The notes: generated by a model from the sequence alone, not told the origin. Counted from the first letter of the stretch, positions 42,834 to 51,569 are shown. The stretch is 54,154 nt of DNA from Brevundimonas sp. (GCF_027484365.1 NZ_JAIXTC010000013.1:1-54154), one strand, 5' to 3'. Made by a program: numbers and translations.

Positions 42834-44129
42834 ATGATCAGTCGCTATTCCCGCCCCGAAGCCGTCGCCATCTGGTCCAGCGAGACCAAGTACAAGATCT
42901 GGTTCGAGATCGAGGCCCATGCCGCCACCAAAATGGCCGAGCTGGGCGTGATCCCGACCGAGGCCGCCGAGGCCATCTGGACCAAGGGCGAGAACGCCGC
43001 CTGGGACTCCGACCGGATCGACGAGATCGAGCGGACGACCAAGCACGACGTCATCGCCTTCCTGACCCATGTCTCCGAGACGGTCGGCGAGGAAGCCCGG
43101 TTCCTGCATCAGGGCATGACCTCTTCGGACGTGCTGGACACCTGTTTCGCGGTGCAGCTGGCGCGGGCGTCGGACCTGCTGATCGCCGGCGTCGACCGGG
43201 TGCTGGCGGCGCTGGAGGCGCGGGCGAAGGAACACAAGTTCACGCCGACCGTCGGCCGTTCGCACGGCATCCATGCCGAACCGGTGACCTTCGGCCTGAA
43301 GCTGGCCGGCTATCACGCCGAGTTCCAGCGGGCGAAGCGCCGGCTGATCACAGCCAAGGAAGAGATCGCCACCTGCGCCATCTCCGGCGCCGTGGGGACC
43401 TTCGCCAACGTCGATCCGGCGGTCGAGGAGTATGTCGCCGCCAAGATGGGATTGCAGGTCGAGACTGTCTCGACCCAGGTGATCCCTCGTGACCGTCACG
43501 CCGCCTTCTTCGCTGCATTGGGCGTCGTGGCCTCGTCGATAGAGCGTCTGGCGGTCGAGATCCGCCACCTGCAGCGCACCGAAGTCCTCGAAGCCGAGGA
43601 GTTCTTCGACAAGGGTCAGAAGGGCTCGTCGGCCATGCCGCACAAGCGCAACCCCATCCTGACCGAGAACCTGACCGGCCTCGCCCGTCTGGTCCGCTCG
43701 TCGGTCGTGCCGGCGATGGAGAACGTCGCCCTGTGGCACGAGCGGGACATCAGCCATTCGTCGGTCGAGCGCGGCATCGGCCCGGATGCGACCATCCACC
43801 TGGACTTCGCCCTGAACCGCCTGGCCGGGGTGATGGAGCGGCTGCTGGTCTATCCAGAGAATATGCAGAAGAACCTCGACAAGCTCGGCGGCCTTGTCCA
43901 CTCGCAGCGCGTCCTGCTGGCCCTGACGCAGCTGGGTCAGTCGCGCGAGGACTCCTATGCGGCGGTCCAGCGCAACGCGATGAAGGTCTGGCGCGGCGAG
44001 GGCAATTTCCTCGACTTCCTCAAGGAAGACCCCGAGGTCATCGTGCCGGACGCCGAGCTCGAGGCCCTGTTCGATCTCGGCTACCACACCAAGCATGTGG
44101 ACACGGTGTTCAGGCGCGTGTTCGGATAG
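42834..44129 (+). CDS. purB: Adenylosuccinate lyase
   Basis: The 431-residue enzyme acts twice in purine synthesis, on SAICAR and on adenylosuccinate. The family signature is GSSAMPHKRNPI near residues 264-275, preceded by the catalytic region TVGRSHGIHAEPVTFG with its His, and MTSSDVLDTCFAVQL. The start ATG gives MISRYSRPEAVAIWS, the usual N-terminus. Length is standard for the B. subtilis-type PurB. Two genes follow with almost no spacing, a 2OG oxygenase and a deoxyinosine glycosylase, which suggests a shared transcript. No purine riboswitch is visible upstream. Confidence 0.96.
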   Translation: MISRYSRPEAVAIWSSETKYKIWFEIEAHAATKMAELGVIPTEAAEAIWTKGENAAWDSDRIDEIERTTKHDVIAFLTHVSETVGEEARFLHQGMTSSDVLDTCFAVQLARASDLLIAGVDRVLAALEARAKEHKFTPTVGRSHGIHAEPVTFGLKLAGYHAEFQRAKRRLITAKEEIATCAISGAVGTFANVDPAVEEYVAAKMGLQVETVSTQVIPRDRHAAFFAALGVVASSIERLAVEIRHLQRTEVLEAEEFFDKGQKGSSAMPHKRNPILTENLTGLARLVRSSVVPAMENVALWHERDISHSSVERGIGPDATIHLDFALNRLAGVMERLLVYPENMQKNLDKLGGLVHSQRVLLALTQLGQSREDSYAAVQRNAMKVWRGEGNFLDFLKEDPEVIVPDAELEALFDLGYHTKHVDTVFRRVFG

Positions 44130-44132
44130 GGC

Positions 44133-44870
44133 GTGCCTGACCCGATCCGCCTGAACCCGGACCTCGACGCCCGCGACTATGCGGATGCGTTCCAACGCGA
44201 CGGCATGGTTCAGGTGCCGGACTTCCTGACGCCCGACAGCGCCGACCGGCTCGAGGCCGCGCTGAAGACCGCGACGCCCTGGGGGCTGTCGCTGACCGAT
44301 GCGGCGGGAAAGGGCGAATGGCTGTCACCCGCGGCGATCCAGACACTGGGTCGCGACGGGGTGGCGGCCAGGGCGCGCGAGGCGATGACCGCCGCCCGGA
44401 CCGGGTTCGGTTTCAGCTTCCTGTCCTATCCGATCATCGACGCCCTGGTGGCCGGTCGCGAACCCGGACACCTGACCCACGCGCTCGCGGAGTTGCTCAA
44501 CAGTCCCGAGGCGCGGGGCTTCTGCGCCGCCGTGGCCGGAGAGACCGGGATCACCAAGATCGACGCCCAGGCGACCCTGTTCCGGCCGGGCGACTATCTG
44601 ACCCTGCACAACGATACGGGCGTGGGCGAACGGCGGGCGGCCTATACCCTGGGGCTGACCCGCGACTGGCGGACCGACTGGGGCGGCCAGCTCCTGTTCC
44701 ACGACGAGGCCGGAGACGTGCCACGCGGACTGATGCCGAGGTTCAACGTCCTGACCCTGTTCCGGACGCCGCAATGGCATACGGTCGCGACCGTGGCCCC
44801 CTATGCCGGGGCGCCGAGGCTGTCGATCACGGGCTGGCTGCGCGACGACAAGCCCTACGTCGACCGGTGA
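44133..44870 (+). CDS. 2-oxoglutarate/Fe(II)-dependent oxygenase
   Basis: The 245-residue protein begins with GTG 3 bp after purB. It has the double-stranded beta-helix iron motif HxD (H159, D161 in LTLHNDTG), distal His216 (PQWHTVATV) and Arg229 for 2-oxoglutarate (APRLSITGWL). This layout matches the prolyl-hydroxylase-like group (OFD1/Tpa1 type) rather than AlkB. The substrate, perhaps a protein proline or other residue, is unknown. It overlaps the next gene by 4 nt (GTGA), so all three genes from purB are probably translated in series. Confidence 0.87.
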   Translation: MPDPIRLNPDLDARDYADAFQRDGMVQVPDFLTPDSADRLEAALKTATPWGLSLTDAAGKGEWLSPAAIQTLGRDGVAARAREAMTAARTGFGFSFLSYPIIDALVAGREPGHLTHALAELLNSPEARGFCAAVAGETGITKIDAQATLFRPGDYLTLHNDTGVGERRAAYTLGLTRDWRTDWGGQLLFHDEAGDVPRGLMPRFNVLTLFRTPQWHTVATVAPYAGAPRLSITGWLRDDKPYVDR

Positions 44871-45376
44871 CGGCGACGGTCAAGCACGCCTTCGCGCCCC
44901 TCGCCGACGACCGGACACGTCTTCTGGTCCTGGGCAGTCTGCCGGGCGACGCCTCGCTGAAGGCCGCACAATACTATGCCCACCCGCAGAACGGCTTCTG
45001 GCGCCTGATCGGCGTGGCGATCGGTCGTGACCTTCACGCCATGGCCTATGCCGACCGCATCGAGGCCCTGCGGGTGGCGGGGATCGGCCTGTGGGACGTG
45101 ATCGCCTCGGCGGAACGCCCGGGAAGTCTGGACGCCGCCATCCGGTCGCCCCAGGCGGCAGACCTCCGCGGCCTGATCAGCGCACTGCCGAACCTGAAGG
45201 CCGTCGCCTTCAACGGCTCGACGGCGGCGAAGGGCGGGCGAAAGATTCTGGCGGGCGTCGAGGGGCTGACCCTGATCGACCTGCCGTCCTCGAGCCCGGC
45301 CCACGCAACGCGCACCCTGGCCGAGAAGGCGGAACGCTGGGCCCTGCTGAAGGACGTCCTCGCCATAGACCGTTGA
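44867..45376 (+). CDS. DNA-deoxyinosine glycosylase (family 6 UDG superfamily)
   Basis: The 169-residue protein starts with GTG overlapping the preceding stop. It has LVLGSLPGDASLKAAQYYAH (residues 20-39), then PQNGFWRLIG and the C-terminal SSSPAHA (141-147). These fit the HDG/family-6 uracil-DNA-glycosylase superfamily, which excises hypoxanthine (deoxyinosine) and related deaminated bases from DNA. The nearness to purB is suggestive, since purine synthesis passes through IMP, whose deoxy-triphosphate is a source of DNA hypoxanthine; this link is inference. Confidence 0.86.
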   Translation: MTATVKHAFAPLADDRTRLLVLGSLPGDASLKAAQYYAHPQNGFWRLIGVAIGRDLHAMAYADRIEALRVAGIGLWDVIASAERPGSLDAAIRSPQAADLRGLISALPNLKAVAFNGSTAAKGGRKILAGVEGLTLIDLPSSSPAHATRTLAEKAERWALLKDVLAIDR

Positions 45377-45480
45377 AGGCCGGCGCCCTGCGACGTTTTG
45401 GTCGCCGTGCATCCTTTCGCGCTCCCACCCGTCTTTGCTCAGACGCCGCCGATCACAGGCGGTTCTCAGGAGAAGACGCC

Positions 45481-46095
45481 ATGAATTCCCGCATGCTCAC
45501 CCTCACCGTCGCCTCGGCCGCCCTGCTGGGCCTGGCCGCGTGCAACAACGGAGCCGAGACCGAAGCCCCCGCCGCCGAAGCGGCCCCGGCCCAGACCGCA
45601 CCGGTCTCGACCGACCCGATGGTCGGCGGCGCCGCCATGAGCCCGAATGAAACCATCGTCGCCAACGCCGCCAAGGCCTCGAACCTGACGACGCTGGTCA
45701 GCGCCGTCCAGGCCGCCGGCCTGGCCGAGACGCTGTCGGGTCCGGGCCCGTTCACGGTCTTCGCGCCGGACAACGCCGCCTTCGAGAAGGTGCCCGCCGC
45801 GACCCGGGAGGCCCTGATGGCGCCGGCCGGCAAGGCGGACCTGACCGAGATCCTGACCTATCACGTGGTGCCCGGCCGTCTGACCGCCGCCGATCTGGCC
45901 ACCCAGGCCCAGGCCAACGGCGGCAAGGTCGAGCTGACCACGGTCGAAGGCGACACCCTGACAGTCAATGTGAACCCGGACGGCTCGGTCACACTGACCG
46001 ACCAGAAGGGCGGAACCTCACGCGTGACCCAGGCCGATGTCCTGCAATCGAACGGCGTGGTTCACGTCATCGATACCGTCGTGATGCCGGACTGA
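45481..46095 (+). CDS. Fasciclin-domain lipoprotein
   Basis: The 204-residue protein has a lipobox LAAC (Cys21), an Ala/Pro/Glu-rich linker, and one fasciclin (FAS1) domain: TTLVSAVQAAGLAETLSGPG, FTVFAPDNAAFEKVP, ILTYHVVPGRLTAADL and QSNGVVHVIDTVVMPD. FAS1 domains mediate adhesion or matrix contact in bacteria. A second FAS1 protein follows 290 bp downstream in the same orientation; the domains are clearly paralogous. It is followed by a strong terminator at 46191-46225. Confidence 0.9.
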   Translation: MNSRMLTLTVASAALLGLAACNNGAETEAPAAEAAPAQTAPVSTDPMVGGAAMSPNETIVANAAKASNLTTLVSAVQAAGLAETLSGPGPFTVFAPDNAAFEKVPAATREALMAPAGKADLTEILTYHVVPGRLTAADLATQAQANGGKVELTTVEGDTLTVNVNPDGSVTLTDQKGGTSRVTQADVLQSNGVVHVIDTVVMPD

Positions 46096-46190
46096 ACTTT
46101 TCGGTGAACCCTTTGGGTCCTGCCGCATTCTCATGATGCGCAAGACGCAAGACATCGGGTGAGGCTATCCCCCCCGGCCCCCGATAAAGG

Positions 46191-46225
46191 AAGGGCCGCA
46201 CTCCCCCCGGGTGCGGCCCTTTTTT
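46191..46225 (+). terminator. Rho-independent terminator after the first fasciclin gene
   Basis: Perfect 11-bp stem AAGGGCCGCAC (46191-46201) with GTGCGGCCCTT (46211-46221), loop TCCCCCCGG, followed by TTTTTT. Fragments of the same right arm (CCCCCCGGGTGCGGCCCTTTT) recur near 47042 and, more degenerate, near 47937 without their left arms. Confidence 0.88.
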
Positions 46226-46385
46226 GCCTGATTCACGACACGCGACACGTGCCTCGATGTGGCTTATAATCTTGTAATCATTGCAAAAACTTAATCAGAT
46301 TGGTGACATCCACAACGGGCCGTCGGCAGTAGCTCCTGTCCGAGCCGCCTCATTATCGAAGGTGGCCACTCAAAGGAGCTGACTG

Positions 46386-46946
46386 ATGATCCGAACCGCC
46401 CTTCTCGCAGCCGCCCTCGTTCTTGGCCTCACGACCACGACGGCCTCTGCCCATGACCGCCCCAACCCCACGCGACATGGGGCATCTGCCACGGCTGCCA
46501 CGCTTGTTGGCGTCGCCGCGTCCAATCCTGAATTTTCGACCCTGGTGACGGCTGTACAAGCTGCAGGACTCGCAGGCACGCTTTCGGGTGCCGGCCCCTT
46601 CACCGTCTTCGCCCCGACCAACGCCGGGTTCAATGCCTTGCCGGAAGGGACTGTGGCACGTCTGGTCCAGCCCCAACGCCGCGATCAGTTGACCCGCATT
46701 CTGACCTATCATGTGGTGCCGGGCCGCATCTCGGCCGCCGACCTGATCACCGCCGTGCGCGTCGGCGGGGGCAGCGCGACGCTGGAGACCGTAGAGGGAG
46801 GTCGCCTCGTGGCCCAGGATGCCGGGCGTGGCCGCCTGCGCCTGGTCGATTCCACAGGCGAGACCTTCTGGATTACGGGCACGGACGTGAACGCATCCAA
46901 CGGCGTGATCCACGTTATCGACGGGGTCCTGACCCCGGGTCACTGA
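46386..46946 (+). CDS. Secreted fasciclin-domain protein
   Basis: The 186-residue protein has a cleavable signal peptide (MIRTALLAAALVLGLTTTTASA|HD) in place of the lipobox of its neighbour, then one FAS1 domain: FSTLVTAVQAAGLAGTLSGA, FTVFAPTNAGFNALPEG, RILTYHVVPGRISAADL and ASNGVIHVIDGVLTPGH. It aligns with the upstream protein over its whole domain, so the pair arose by duplication and diverged in localisation signal. Its own hairpin terminator is at 46955-46984. The start has AAGGAGC upstream. Confidence 0.9.
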   Translation: MIRTALLAAALVLGLTTTTASAHDRPNPTRHGASATAATLVGVAASNPEFSTLVTAVQAAGLAGTLSGAGPFTVFAPTNAGFNALPEGTVARLVQPQRRDQLTRILTYHVVPGRISAADLITAVRVGGGSATLETVEGGRLVAQDAGRGRLRLVDSTGETFWITGTDVNASNGVIHVIDGVLTPGH

Positions 46947-46954
46947 GACGACAG

Positions 46955-46984
46955 ACGTCGGCGGGCATCGCTCGCCGACGTTTA
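46955..46984 (+). terminator. Terminator after the second fasciclin gene
   Basis: Stem ACGTCGGCG (46955-46963) with CGCCGACGT (46973-46981), loop GGCATCGCT, then TTTA. A copy with one stem mismatch is at 47858-47883, marking the duplicated unit. Confidence 0.75.
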
Positions 46985-47094
46985 TGCCCCCGAACGACTG
47001 CCGTGACGAGCCCTCCATGCAATCGGGCATAAGGCTCAGCTCCCCCCGGGTGCGGCCCTTTTCCGTGTTTCACCCGAAGAGGCGTGGGCGTCGC

Positions 47095-47595
47095 TCAGGC
47101 CGCACCGAGGTCGTCCGGACCGGCCGACTGGCGCGACCGCCGGGCCAGCACGACCGCGCCACCGAGCAGCAGCAGGCCGGTAAGGCCCCACAAGGTCCAT
47201 TCACCCACCGTCGGCACCGCCACGGCCGTATTGACGGTCTGGGAATAGGTCCGGGTCATCCCCCTGCAGGTGGTCAGCCCCCCCGAAGGGGTGCCCGTTA
47301 CGGTCCTGGCGCCGGGCGTCGGAAACGGGGCCGAACAAGTTCCGGTGGTCGAGCCTATGATGTTGGCTGTGCACAGGGCTTGGTTGCCGTTGCCGCCGTC
47401 GGTGAAGGCCACCGACCCGGTGCAGGGGAGGCTAAATGTAGCTGTCAGAGTGACCGACTGCCCGACGGTCGATGGATTGGGCGCTCCGAGCACTGAAGTC
47501 AGAATCACCCCATCGCCGGCATGGACCGAGGATGCCGCCGCCAGCACGCCCAGCGCCGCTATTCGTGCGGCAAATCGAACCCCCGCTCCCCCCAC
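47095..47595 (-). CDS. Secreted Ig-like protein with IPTL-CTERM-like tail, copy 1
   Basis: The product (about 166 residues from the GTG at 47595) has a signal peptide (GVRFAARIAALGVLAAASSV) and one Ig-like domain (SVLGAPNPSTVGQSVTLTAT, VAFTDGGNGNQALCTA, CSAPFPTPGARTVTGTPSGG). The C-terminus has a sorting-type tail: VPTVGEWTLWGLTGLLLLGG followed by ARRSRQ. This is motif, helix and basic cluster, like the IPTL-CTERM signal processed by exosortase-type systems. The start is chosen by alignment with copy 2, where the ATG is at the same place after TTGGGGGT. It is part of a tandem duplication and is about as conserved as expected for a functional paralogue. Confidence 0.75.
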   Translation of the reverse strand: MGGAGVRFAARIAALGVLAAASSVHAGDGVILTSVLGAPNPSTVGQSVTLTATFSLPCTGSVAFTDGGNGNQALCTANIIGSTTGTCSAPFPTPGARTVTGTPSGGLTTCRGMTRTYSQTVNTAVAVPTVGEWTLWGLTGLLLLGGAVVLARRSRQSAGPDDLGAA

Positions 47596-47700
47596 AGGCA
47601 CCCCCAAGATCCTTTCAAGCCCTTCAAAAATAGTCGAGAGATCAAGCCGAGGCAAACTGCAACGCTTGTACGCGACCCTTCTTCTTTCAGCGTTTCGGGC

Positions 47701-47852
47701 TCACCGGCGAAGGGGCTCCAAGAGAGGCCAAGGAATACCCACCCCGGCGCGAAAAACGCGCACTCCGACCGGCATGAGGATACTGTCCTGCTCAGGTTAC
47801 AGACGACAGGTGCCGAACAGCCGGTCCGAGAACGAGACCACAACGCCGAAGC
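47701..47852 (-). pseudogene. Relic of the sterol-desaturase 3' end
   Basis: On the minus strand this stretch matches the last 150 bp of the desaturase gene at 48580-49371. The frame reads FGVVVSFSDRLFGTCRL and then stops, where the intact gene has [17 protein letters not shown]. After the stop the similarity continues (ILMPVGV..., then PLLEPLRR and the original stop at 47701-47703). It has no start and no 5' part, so it is not functional. Confidence 0.85.
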
Positions 47853-47990
47853 TACGGACGTCGTCGGGCATCGCTCGCCGACGTTTACTCACATGCACAA
47901 CGGCTCTGGCATTATGCTCGGCCGTCAGGCCCGACTCCCACGGGGTGCGGCCTGTTCTGTGAGCGTCAGTCGATACGTCTTGAGCGCCGC

Positions 47991-48479
47991 TCAGGCCGCA
48001 CCGAGGTCGTCCGGACCGGCCGTCTGCCGTGTCCGGCGCGCCAGCATGACCGCGCCGCCGATCAGCAACAGGCCTGCGAGGCCCCACATGGTCCACTCGC
48101 CGACAGTAGGGACGATGACCGCCGCATTGACGGTTTGGGAATAGGTCTGGGCAATCCCCATACAGTTGAAAGTCCCCGAAGGGGTGCCTGTGACGGTCCT
48201 GACGCCGGGGGTCGGAAACGACGCCGAGCAAGTACCCGTGTTGGTGCCCGGGACGGTGGCTGTGCAAAGGGCTGCATTGCCGTTGCCGCCGTCGGTGAAG
48301 GCCACCGTGCCATCACAGGTGCCGGTGAATGTGGCGGTGAGAGTGACCGACTGGCCGACGGTCGATGGATTGGGCCCCCCGGACACAGATGCCAGGGGCG
48401 CGCTGGCCTGGGCCGCCGCTGCCGCTATCAACACGCCCACGGCCGCAATTCCTGCGGTCGATCGAAGCAACGCACGCAT
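47991..48479 (-). CDS. Secreted Ig-like protein with IPTL-CTERM-like tail, copy 2
   Basis: The 162-residue product (ATG at 48479, GGGGG upstream) parallels copy 1 throughout: signal peptide (MRALLRSTAGIAAVGVLIAA...ASA), Ig-like domain (SVSGGPNPSTVGQSVTLTAT, VAFTDGGNGNAALCTA, CSASFPTPGVRTVTGTPSG) and C-terminal VPTVGEWTMWGLAGLLLIGG with ARRTRQ. Four conserved cysteines in the Ig-like part suggest two disulfides. It lies downstream of the sterol desaturase on the same strand. No exosortase or archaeosortase gene is in the window, so the sorting enzyme, if any, lies elsewhere. Confidence 0.78.
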   Translation of the reverse strand: MRALLRSTAGIAAVGVLIAAAAAQASAPLASVSGGPNPSTVGQSVTLTATFTGTCDGTVAFTDGGNGNAALCTATVPGTNTGTCSASFPTPGVRTVTGTPSGTFNCMGIAQTYSQTVNAAVIVPTVGEWTMWGLAGLLLIGGAVMLARRTRQTAGPDDLGAA

Positions 48480-48579
48480 CGCTACCCCCAAGCCCCGTTA
48501 ACGGATCCGACCGTAGGCGAGAGATCGACCGGCGAAAACCCGGATTTGTCGACGGCGCCGCTTTTTCAGCTTTTCAGTC

Positions 48580-49371
48580 TCACCGGCGGAGGGGCTCGAC
48601 GAGAGGCCCAAGAACACCCGCTCCGGCGGGAAAGCCGCCGACTCCGACCGGCATGTGGATACGCTCCTGCTCGGGTCGCAGACGATAGGTGCCGAACAGG
48701 CGGTCCCAGATGGAGAAGACCACGCCGAAATTGCTGTTGCCCTCCCGCATCTCCACGGAATGGTGCATCCGGTGCAGGCCCGGCGTGACCAGAACCCATC
48801 TGAGCGGCCGATCGATCGCCTCGGGCAACCGCACGTCGATGTGGTGGAAGAACTGCCAGACGCCGACGATGACCGCATAGGCCACAACCACCAGAAGCGG
48901 CAGGCCGAGCAGGACAAACAGAGTCAGCTGGAACGCCCCGAGCACAAGCGTCTCCAGCGGATGGTGGCGAACCGTGGTCGAACCATCGACGATCTCGTCA
49001 GAATGGTGGGTCCGGTGAAGGCGCCAGAGCCACGGCGTCATGTGCGCGAGCAGGTGGCCGAGATAGCCGATGAAATCGATCAGCAGAAACGAGACCAAGA
49101 TCAGGGCCCAGGCGGGCAGCCCCATCGTAGCCAGAGGGGGAATCGGCAGCAGGCCTTGAACGCGCAGTGCGAAATCCAGCAGCAGGGGTGAAGCGGCGGC
49201 GAAAAGCCCGATCCCCAGCGCGAACAGGACGAGATTGGCCGCCCACCGCGTCCAGCGTCCCTGTTTGAGTCCCCGCAGCGGAAACAACTGCTCCAACCCG
49301 GCGGTCAGGACGAAGGCGCACAGAACCAGCACCACCTGCCAGCGGTTCATCTCCAACAGCAGATCGCCCAT
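48580..49371 (-). CDS. Sterol desaturase / fatty acid hydroxylase superfamily protein
   Basis: The 263-residue membrane protein has four or more hydrophobic helices and the histidine clusters of the di-iron hydroxylase superfamily. These are HLLAH (H106, H110), HRTHH (H119, H122, H123), HH at 136-137 and 176-177, and HRMHH (H200, H203, H204). Members hydroxylate or desaturate lipids, sterols or carotenoids using O2. The bacterial substrate is unknown. Its 3' end was copied into the adjacent duplication. Confidence 0.9.
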   Translation of the reverse strand: MGDLLLEMNRWQVVLVLCAFVLTAGLEQLFPLRGLKQGRWTRWAANLVLFALGIGLFAAASPLLLDFALRVQGLLPIPPLATMGLPAWALILVSFLLIDFIGYLGHLLAHMTPWLWRLHRTHHSDEIVDGSTTVRHHPLETLVLGAFQLTLFVLLGLPLLVVVAYAVIVGVWQFFHHIDVRLPEAIDRPLRWVLVTPGLHRMHHSVEMREGNSNFGVVFSIWDRLFGTYRLRPEQERIHMPVGVGGFPAGAGVLGPLVEPLRR

Positions 49372-49439
49372 GCCAGCCCCCTATTCGAGCCGGACCACGC
49401 CCCTGTTCACAGCGGCCGGGCTCCCCATACCCTGAGGCC

Positions 49440-49763
49440 CTATTCTCCGGCGCGGACCTGATCGCGGGCCATCGAGGCCAGTTCGTCCATCTTGGAGCGG
49501 ATTTCGCCCTCGGAGACGGTCAGGCCGGAGCCCTTGAAGTCGCCGGCGATCTTGCGGAACACGTCTTCCTCGCCCGGCTGTTCGAAGTCGGCGCGAACGA
49601 CGGCCTTGCCGTATTCCTCGGCCGAATCGGGGCTCAGGCCCATCTTCTCGGCGGCCCACAGTCCCAGCAGCTTGTTGCGGCGGGCCATGGCCTTGAACTC
49701 TTGCTCCTGATCGAGCGCGAACTTGGACTCAAAGCCCTTTTCCCGATCATTGAAGGTCGTCAT
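49440..49763 (-). CDS. DUF1476 protein, F1-ATPase inhibitor zeta subunit
   Basis: The 107-residue helical protein matches the alphaproteobacterial DUF1476/zeta family: [20 protein letters not shown] at the start, [18 protein letters not shown] in the middle, then [20 protein letters not shown] and a C-terminal helical bundle. In Paracoccus the zeta subunit blocks ATP hydrolysis by F1F0-ATP synthase by inserting its N-terminus into F1. The gene is divergent from purC, as is common in this class. Length is as expected. Confidence 0.92.
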   Translation of the reverse strand: MTTFNDREKGFESKFALDQEQEFKAMARRNKLLGLWAAEKMGLSPDSAEEYGKAVVRADFEQPGEEDVFRKIAGDFKGSGLTVSEGEIRSKMDELASMARDQVRAGE

Positions 49764-50051
49764 CAGTCGTCAGTCCATCCGTCGCGGGCCAGAGAAGGAT
49801 GCGGCACCGCGAGGCTGGTCTATGACCGGGCGTCAACGAACGCAACGGATAACGGCTCGCAGCCACGACCCGTCCACGGACTTTTCACAGGTGTGGCTTC
49901 GGACGGTCATTTGTGTCGCAGGGCGCATTCGGCTAAGGAGAGCCCGACCTATTTCCCGCTCAGCTCGAGACCGGATCGCGCCGCCCAGACGACACTCTGG
50001 CCGCGCGATTTTCGTTTTCAGGCGACAGCGCATCCCCGTTCGGGACCCAAG

Positions 50052-50813
50052 ATGATGAATTCGAAGCGCAAGAAGATTTACGAAGGCAAGGCCAAGATCC
50101 TCTACGAGGGACCCGAGCCCGGCACCCTGATCCAGTATTTCAAGGACGACGCCACCGCCTTCAACGCCCAGAAGAAGGCGACTCTGGAGGGCAAGGGCGT
50201 CATCAACAATCGTATCAGCGAGTTCGTGATGACCCGCCTGAACGGCATCGGCGTCACCAACCACTTCATCAAGCGGCTGAACCTGCGCGAGCAGCTGATC
50301 CGCGAGGTCGAGATCATTCCGCTGGAAGTCGTGTGCCGCAATATCGTGGCCGGCTCGCTGGCGACGCGTCTCGGCCAGGAGGAGGGCACGCCCCTGCCCC
50401 GCTCGATCATCGAGTTCTACTACAAGAAGGACGAGCTGAACGACCCGATGGTGACGGAAGAGCACATCACGGCGTTCAACTGGGCGAGCACCCAGGAGAT
50501 CGACGACATCCTGGCCATGACCCTGCGCGTGAACGACTATCTGTCGGGCATGTTCGGCGCGGTCGGCATCACCCTGGTGGACTTCAAGATCGAGTTCGGA
50601 CGGGTGTGGGAGAACGACTTCGCCCGCGTCATCCTCGCTGACGAGATCAGCCCCGACAGCTGCCGTCTGTGGGACACCGCAACCGGCGAGAAGATGGACA
50701 AGGACCGGTTCCGCCGCGACCTGGGCAATGTGATCGAAAGCTACACCGAGGTCGCCAAACGCCTCGGCATCATGAAGGACATGCCGACCGTGATTCAGGG
50801 GGGACTGCACTGA
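50052..50813 (+). CDS. purC: SAICAR synthetase
   Basis: The 253-residue enzyme joins CAIR and aspartate in purine synthesis. Signature motifs are [28 protein letters not shown]-type sequence seen as [30 protein letters not shown] and the nucleotide-binding N-terminal loop. Length is normal. The ATG at 50052 starts [13 protein letters not shown]. Its stop overlaps the purS start (TGATG), so they are coupled. Confidence 0.96.
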   Translation: MMNSKRKKIYEGKAKILYEGPEPGTLIQYFKDDATAFNAQKKATLEGKGVINNRISEFVMTRLNGIGVTNHFIKRLNLREQLIREVEIIPLEVVCRNIVAGSLATRLGQEEGTPLPRSIIEFYYKKDELNDPMVTEEHITAFNWASTQEIDDILAMTLRVNDYLSGMFGAVGITLVDFKIEFGRVWENDFARVILADEISPDSCRLWDTATGEKMDKDRFRRDLGNVIESYTEVAKRLGIMKDMPTVIQGGLH

Positions 50814-51049
50814 TGGCGAAGGTCAAGGTTCACGTCTTCCTCAAGCCCGGCGTGCTGGACGTTCAGGGCAAGGCCGTCGAAGGCGCGCTCAAGGGTCTGG
50901 GGTGGGCCGGCGTCACCGACGCCCGGGTCGGCAAGCTGATCGAGTTCGATCTCGACGGCGTGGAGGATCCCGCCGCCGAGGCGAAGAAGATGTGCGAGAC
51001 CCTTCTGGCCAACACGGTCATCGAAAGCTACCGGGTCGAGGTCGCCTAG
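50813..51049 (+). CDS. purS: Phosphoribosylformylglycinamidine synthase subunit PurS
   Basis: The 78-residue protein has the PurS signature KVHVFLKPGVLDVQGKAVEG, then GWAGVTDARVGKLIEFDLDG and CETLLANTVIESYRVEV. PurS is the small bridging subunit that lets the separate PurL and PurQ subunits form a working FGAM synthase. It starts in the TGATG overlap with purC. The usual next genes purQ and purL are not here; a PEBP-like gene follows 52 bp later. Confidence 0.95.
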   Translation: MAKVKVHVFLKPGVLDVQGKAVEGALKGLGWAGVTDARVGKLIEFDLDGVEDPAAEAKKMCETLLANTVIESYRVEVA

Positions 51050-51101
51050 CAACCGTTCCTGCGAGCGGTCGTTTCAGACGCCGAACGTAAAGGAGCGCGC
51101 T

Positions 51102-51566
51102 ATGGTCTTCACCCTGACCTCCAACGACTTCAAGGACGGCGACGTCCTGCCCGACGCCCAGGTGCAGGCGAAGGGGAACACCTCTCCGCATCTGGCCTGG
51201 TCCGGTGCGCCCGAGGGGACGAAGTCGTTCGCCGTCACCCTTTACGATCCCGACGCGCCGACAGGCTCGGGGTTCTGGCACTGGACCGTGGCCAACATCC
51301 CCGCCGACGTCAGCGAGATCCCGGCGGGCGGTCCCGTACCGTTGGGCGCGGTCGAGGGTCGCACGGACTACGGATCGCCGGGCTTCGGCGGGGCCGCGCC
51401 GCCTCCCGGACACGGCCCGCATCGTTACATCTTCACCGTCTTCGCCGTGGATACGGAGACGCTCGACGTGACGCCGGACAACTCCGGAGCCGTTTTCGGC
51501 TTCAACCTGTGTTTCCATACCCTGGCGCGGGCCTCGATCACCGCGACCTACGAGAACCGGGGCTGA
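51102..51566 (+). CDS. YbhB/YbcL-type PEBP-family protein
   Basis: The 154-residue protein has the phosphatidylethanolamine-binding-protein fold: SPHLAWSGAPEGTKSFAVTL, YDPDAPTGSGFWHWTVANIP (the conserved DPDAP and HW), GPHRYIFTVFAVDT and the C-terminal helix. Bacterial members of this Raf-kinase-inhibitor-like group are cytoplasmic with no agreed function. It has AAAGGAG before its ATG. It stands between purS and the convergent OprB porin gene. Confidence 0.92.
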   Translation: MVFTLTSNDFKDGDVLPDAQVQAKGNTSPHLAWSGAPEGTKSFAVTLYDPDAPTGSGFWHWTVANIPADVSEIPAGGPVPLGAVEGRTDYGSPGFGGAAPPPGHGPHRYIFTVFAVDTETLDVTPDNSGAVFGFNLCFHTLARASITATYENRG

Positions 51567-51569
51567 GCC

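Larger units (their letters stand above)
46950..48720. repeat. 0.9-kb tandem duplication (two degenerate units)
   Basis: Unit 1 (about 46950-47852) and unit 2 (about 47855-48720) share the same order. First the hairpin ACGTCGnCGGGCATCGCTCG, then a decayed GGGTGCGGCC terminator arm, then CTCAGGCCGCACCGAGGTCG at the end of an IPTL-CTERM-like gene. Last come the matching upstream leader and the last 120-150 bp of the sterol-desaturase gene. In unit 2 the desaturase is intact and continues beyond; in unit 1 it is a relic. Confidence 0.8.
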
